Below, in pieces: positions 62,380 through 64,000 of a stretch of DNA of 64,000 nucleotides. Within the stretch, counting starts at the first letter, position 1, and each line of letters opens with the position of its first letter. Under the pieces are notes generated by a model, which saw only the letters and a program-made list of their open reading frames with translations, ran no database searches and had not been told where the DNA came from. The stretch spans positions 1 through 64,000 of the forward strand of contig QZLH01000348.1 of the NCBI GenBank assembly GCA_003833135.1, read 5' to 3'. The stretch comes from Oehlia diaphana (Eukaryota; Glomeromycota; Glomeromycetes; Glomerales; Glomeraceae). The position numbers and the translations under genes were made by a program.

Positions 62380-64000
62380 TTAGAAAGTGAAGAAAGTGAG
62401 GACGAATATGAAAGTAACGATGAAAGGGAAGTATATAGAATATATTAAGATTTTAAATAAAAAGTCTTGGCTCAAATAATGAGAGAGAGACAGTAAAGAG
62501 GCACAAACCAAGTGAAAAATTTATGGAAAAATTAAATATTGGAAAAGTAGAAAAACCAGTATGGGAAAATATGGTAAAATTATTACTAAAATATCAAGAT
62601 ATTTTAGAATATGATAAAGAAATAGAAGGAAGAGTAAAAATAGTTTAACATGAGATAAAAATAAAGGATAGAACTGAACCAATAAAACAAAGGAGATACA
62701 AAGAAACAGAAGAAAAAGCAAAATTTATAAGTGAAGAAGTAGATAAATTATTAAGACAAGGGAGAATAAGAAAGTCAAAAAGTTCATGGAGTTCACCCGT
62801 GACATTAGCAGAGAAGAAGACTGGAAAATACAGATTCTGTATTGATTATAGAAAATTAAACAAGGAGACAGTAATGGATAGTTACCCATTACCGAGAATT
62901 GATGAATTATTGAATAAATACAGAAAAGCAAAATGGTTTACAAGTATAGATTTAGCAGCGAGATTCAATCAGATTGAAATGAAAGAAGAAGACAAGGAAA
63001 AAACAGCATTTGTATGTTCAAAAGGATTATTTGAATACAATGTAATGCCATTCAGGTTAACTAATGCACCAGCAACGTTTCAAAGGTTAATGGATGAAAT
63101 ATTAGGGGAATATGTAAATAATTTTGTAGTGGTATACATTGATGATATCATGATATACTCAGAAAATTTAAAGGATCACATGGAACATGTAGAAAAAGTA
63201 TTAAAGAAATTACAAGAAAACAACTTGATAATAAAATTAAAGAAATGTAAATTTTTAGAGAGAAACATAGAATTTTTGGGACATATTGTAGGAAATGATG
63301 GATTAAGATCAGATGATACAAAAATAGAGAAAATAAAAGGAATAAAAGTACCAACCACAGTGAAGGAAGTGAGGTCATTTTTAGGACTTTGCTCGTATTA
63401 TAGAAAATTTGTGGAAAATTTTCAAAAATAGCAAAACCAATAAGTAGTTTAGTAAAGAAAGAAGTACCTTTTGTATGGGGAAAAGAACAACAGGAAGCAT
63501 TTGAAAAATTGAAAGAAAAATTGACACAATACCCAATATTACAATATCCAGATTGGAAAAAGGAATTTTTGTTAATAACAGATGCATCAGAAGAAGGATT
63601 AGGTGCAATATTAAGTCAGAAGGATGATAAAGGTAGGGAAGTGGTAATAGTGTATGCGAGTAGAAGTTTATTACCAGCAGAGAAAAATTATGCTATAACA
63701 GAATTAGAATGTTTGGGAATAGTTTGAGGTATCCAACATTTCCATAAATATTTAATTGACAGAAAATTTAAAGTAATAATGGATCATAGTGCATTGAAAG
63801 GATTAATGAATGCAAAAGTACCAAGAGGTAAAAGAGCAAGATGGGTAATGGAATTACAACAGTACAATTTTGAAGTAGTACATAGATCAGGAAAAGAAAA
63901 TAAAAATGCGGATGCTTTGAGTAGGTTACTAAAAATAGTAGAAGATCAACCAGAAATAGTAATAATTGACAGAGTTGACGGACTAGGAAAGACAAGCATA
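62380..64000 (+). mobile_element. Ty3/Gypsy retrotransposon relic, cut by window end
   Basis: Decayed pol region of an LTR retrotransposon. Before it lies an acidic stretch (ESEESEDEYESN) of the kind found near the protease/RT junction. No LTR, primer binding site, gag or integrase is visible within the window; integrase would lie to the right. Domain details are in the pol entry. Confidence 0.85.
62521..64000 (+). pseudogene. Pol (reverse transcriptase and RNase H), degenerate
   Basis: Reverse transcriptase blocks are WSSPVTLAEKK, YRFCIDYRKLN, YPLPRIDELL, FTSIDLAARFNQIEM, TAFVCSKGLFEYNVMPF, the YIDD active site (about 63136) and FLGHIV. RNase H follows with LLITDASEEGLGAIL, YAITELE and IMDHSALKGL, so its acidic residues survive. 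Lesions seen: in-frame TAA at 62646, one missing T in a T-run at about 63420 shifting the frame before IAKPISSLVKKE, and TGA replacing Trp at about 63725. It is therefore non-autonomous. The frame is open again to the window edge (HRSGKENKNADALSRL). Confidence 0.9.

Noticed and set aside
54394..64000. MID/PIWI half of the Argonaute placed further downstream
   Set aside because: I looked on both strands for PIWI-type motifs and found only F-box, kinase relic and retroelement sequence.

Overview
The window is nuclear DNA from an intron-rich, strongly AT-rich fungus. It is most likely an arbuscular mycorrhizal fungus (Glomeromycotina, Rhizophagus-like). The evidence is compact genes with many short GT-AG introns, an RNAi-type RNA-dependent RNA polymerase, an Argonaute fragment, Rhizophagus-style F-box paralogues, and a decayed kinase whose tail (EAEEYRKANLSS..TTHPQAI) is typical of the expanded kinase families of these fungi. 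This assignment comes from gene content and was not confirmed by a search.

Layout: 1-3565 is AT-rich and gene-free, with a palindrome and diverged repeats. From 3566 to 50622 runs a core of well-preserved housekeeping and signalling genes. In order these are SEC11 signal peptidase (+), pterin carbinolamine dehydratase (-), a 10-kb SZT2/KICSTOR homologue (-), a TUG/ASPSCR1-type UBX protein (+), UDP-glucuronate decarboxylase (-), PIG-T (+), FCF2 (+), RNA-dependent RNA polymerase (+), MMTAG2 (+), a CECR2-like chromatin protein (-), NPC1 (-), a RhoGEF (+), an unknown fungal protein (+) and a rhodanese plus dual-specificity phosphatase (+). I built exon models by hand; the introns restore the reading frame with donors and acceptors that fit, and totals divide by three.

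From 50623 onward the character changes to accessory DNA. It holds an Argonaute gene cut off at an intron after the PAZ domain, long T/A homopolymer tracts, an intact intronless F-box gene, and a convergent F-box pseudogene broken by two short tandem duplications. It also holds a kinase remnant interrupted by a 509-bp hAT-type MITE with an exact 8-bp target duplication, two copies of a 176-bp decayed coding repeat, and a Ty3/Gypsy pol relic running off the end.

Functional links: SEC11, PIG-T and UXS1 act in the secretory/glycosylation pathway. NPC1 handles endolysosomal sterol, and SZT2 points to lysosomal TORC1 control. The RdRP and the broken Argonaute belong to RNA silencing, and the repeat-rich right end is the kind of DNA that silencing targets. 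The most notable points are a fungal SZT2 homologue, a 4-nt microexon in MMTAG2, a GC-AG intron in UXS1, the PIWI-less Argonaute, and the hAT MITE inserted in a kinase relic.
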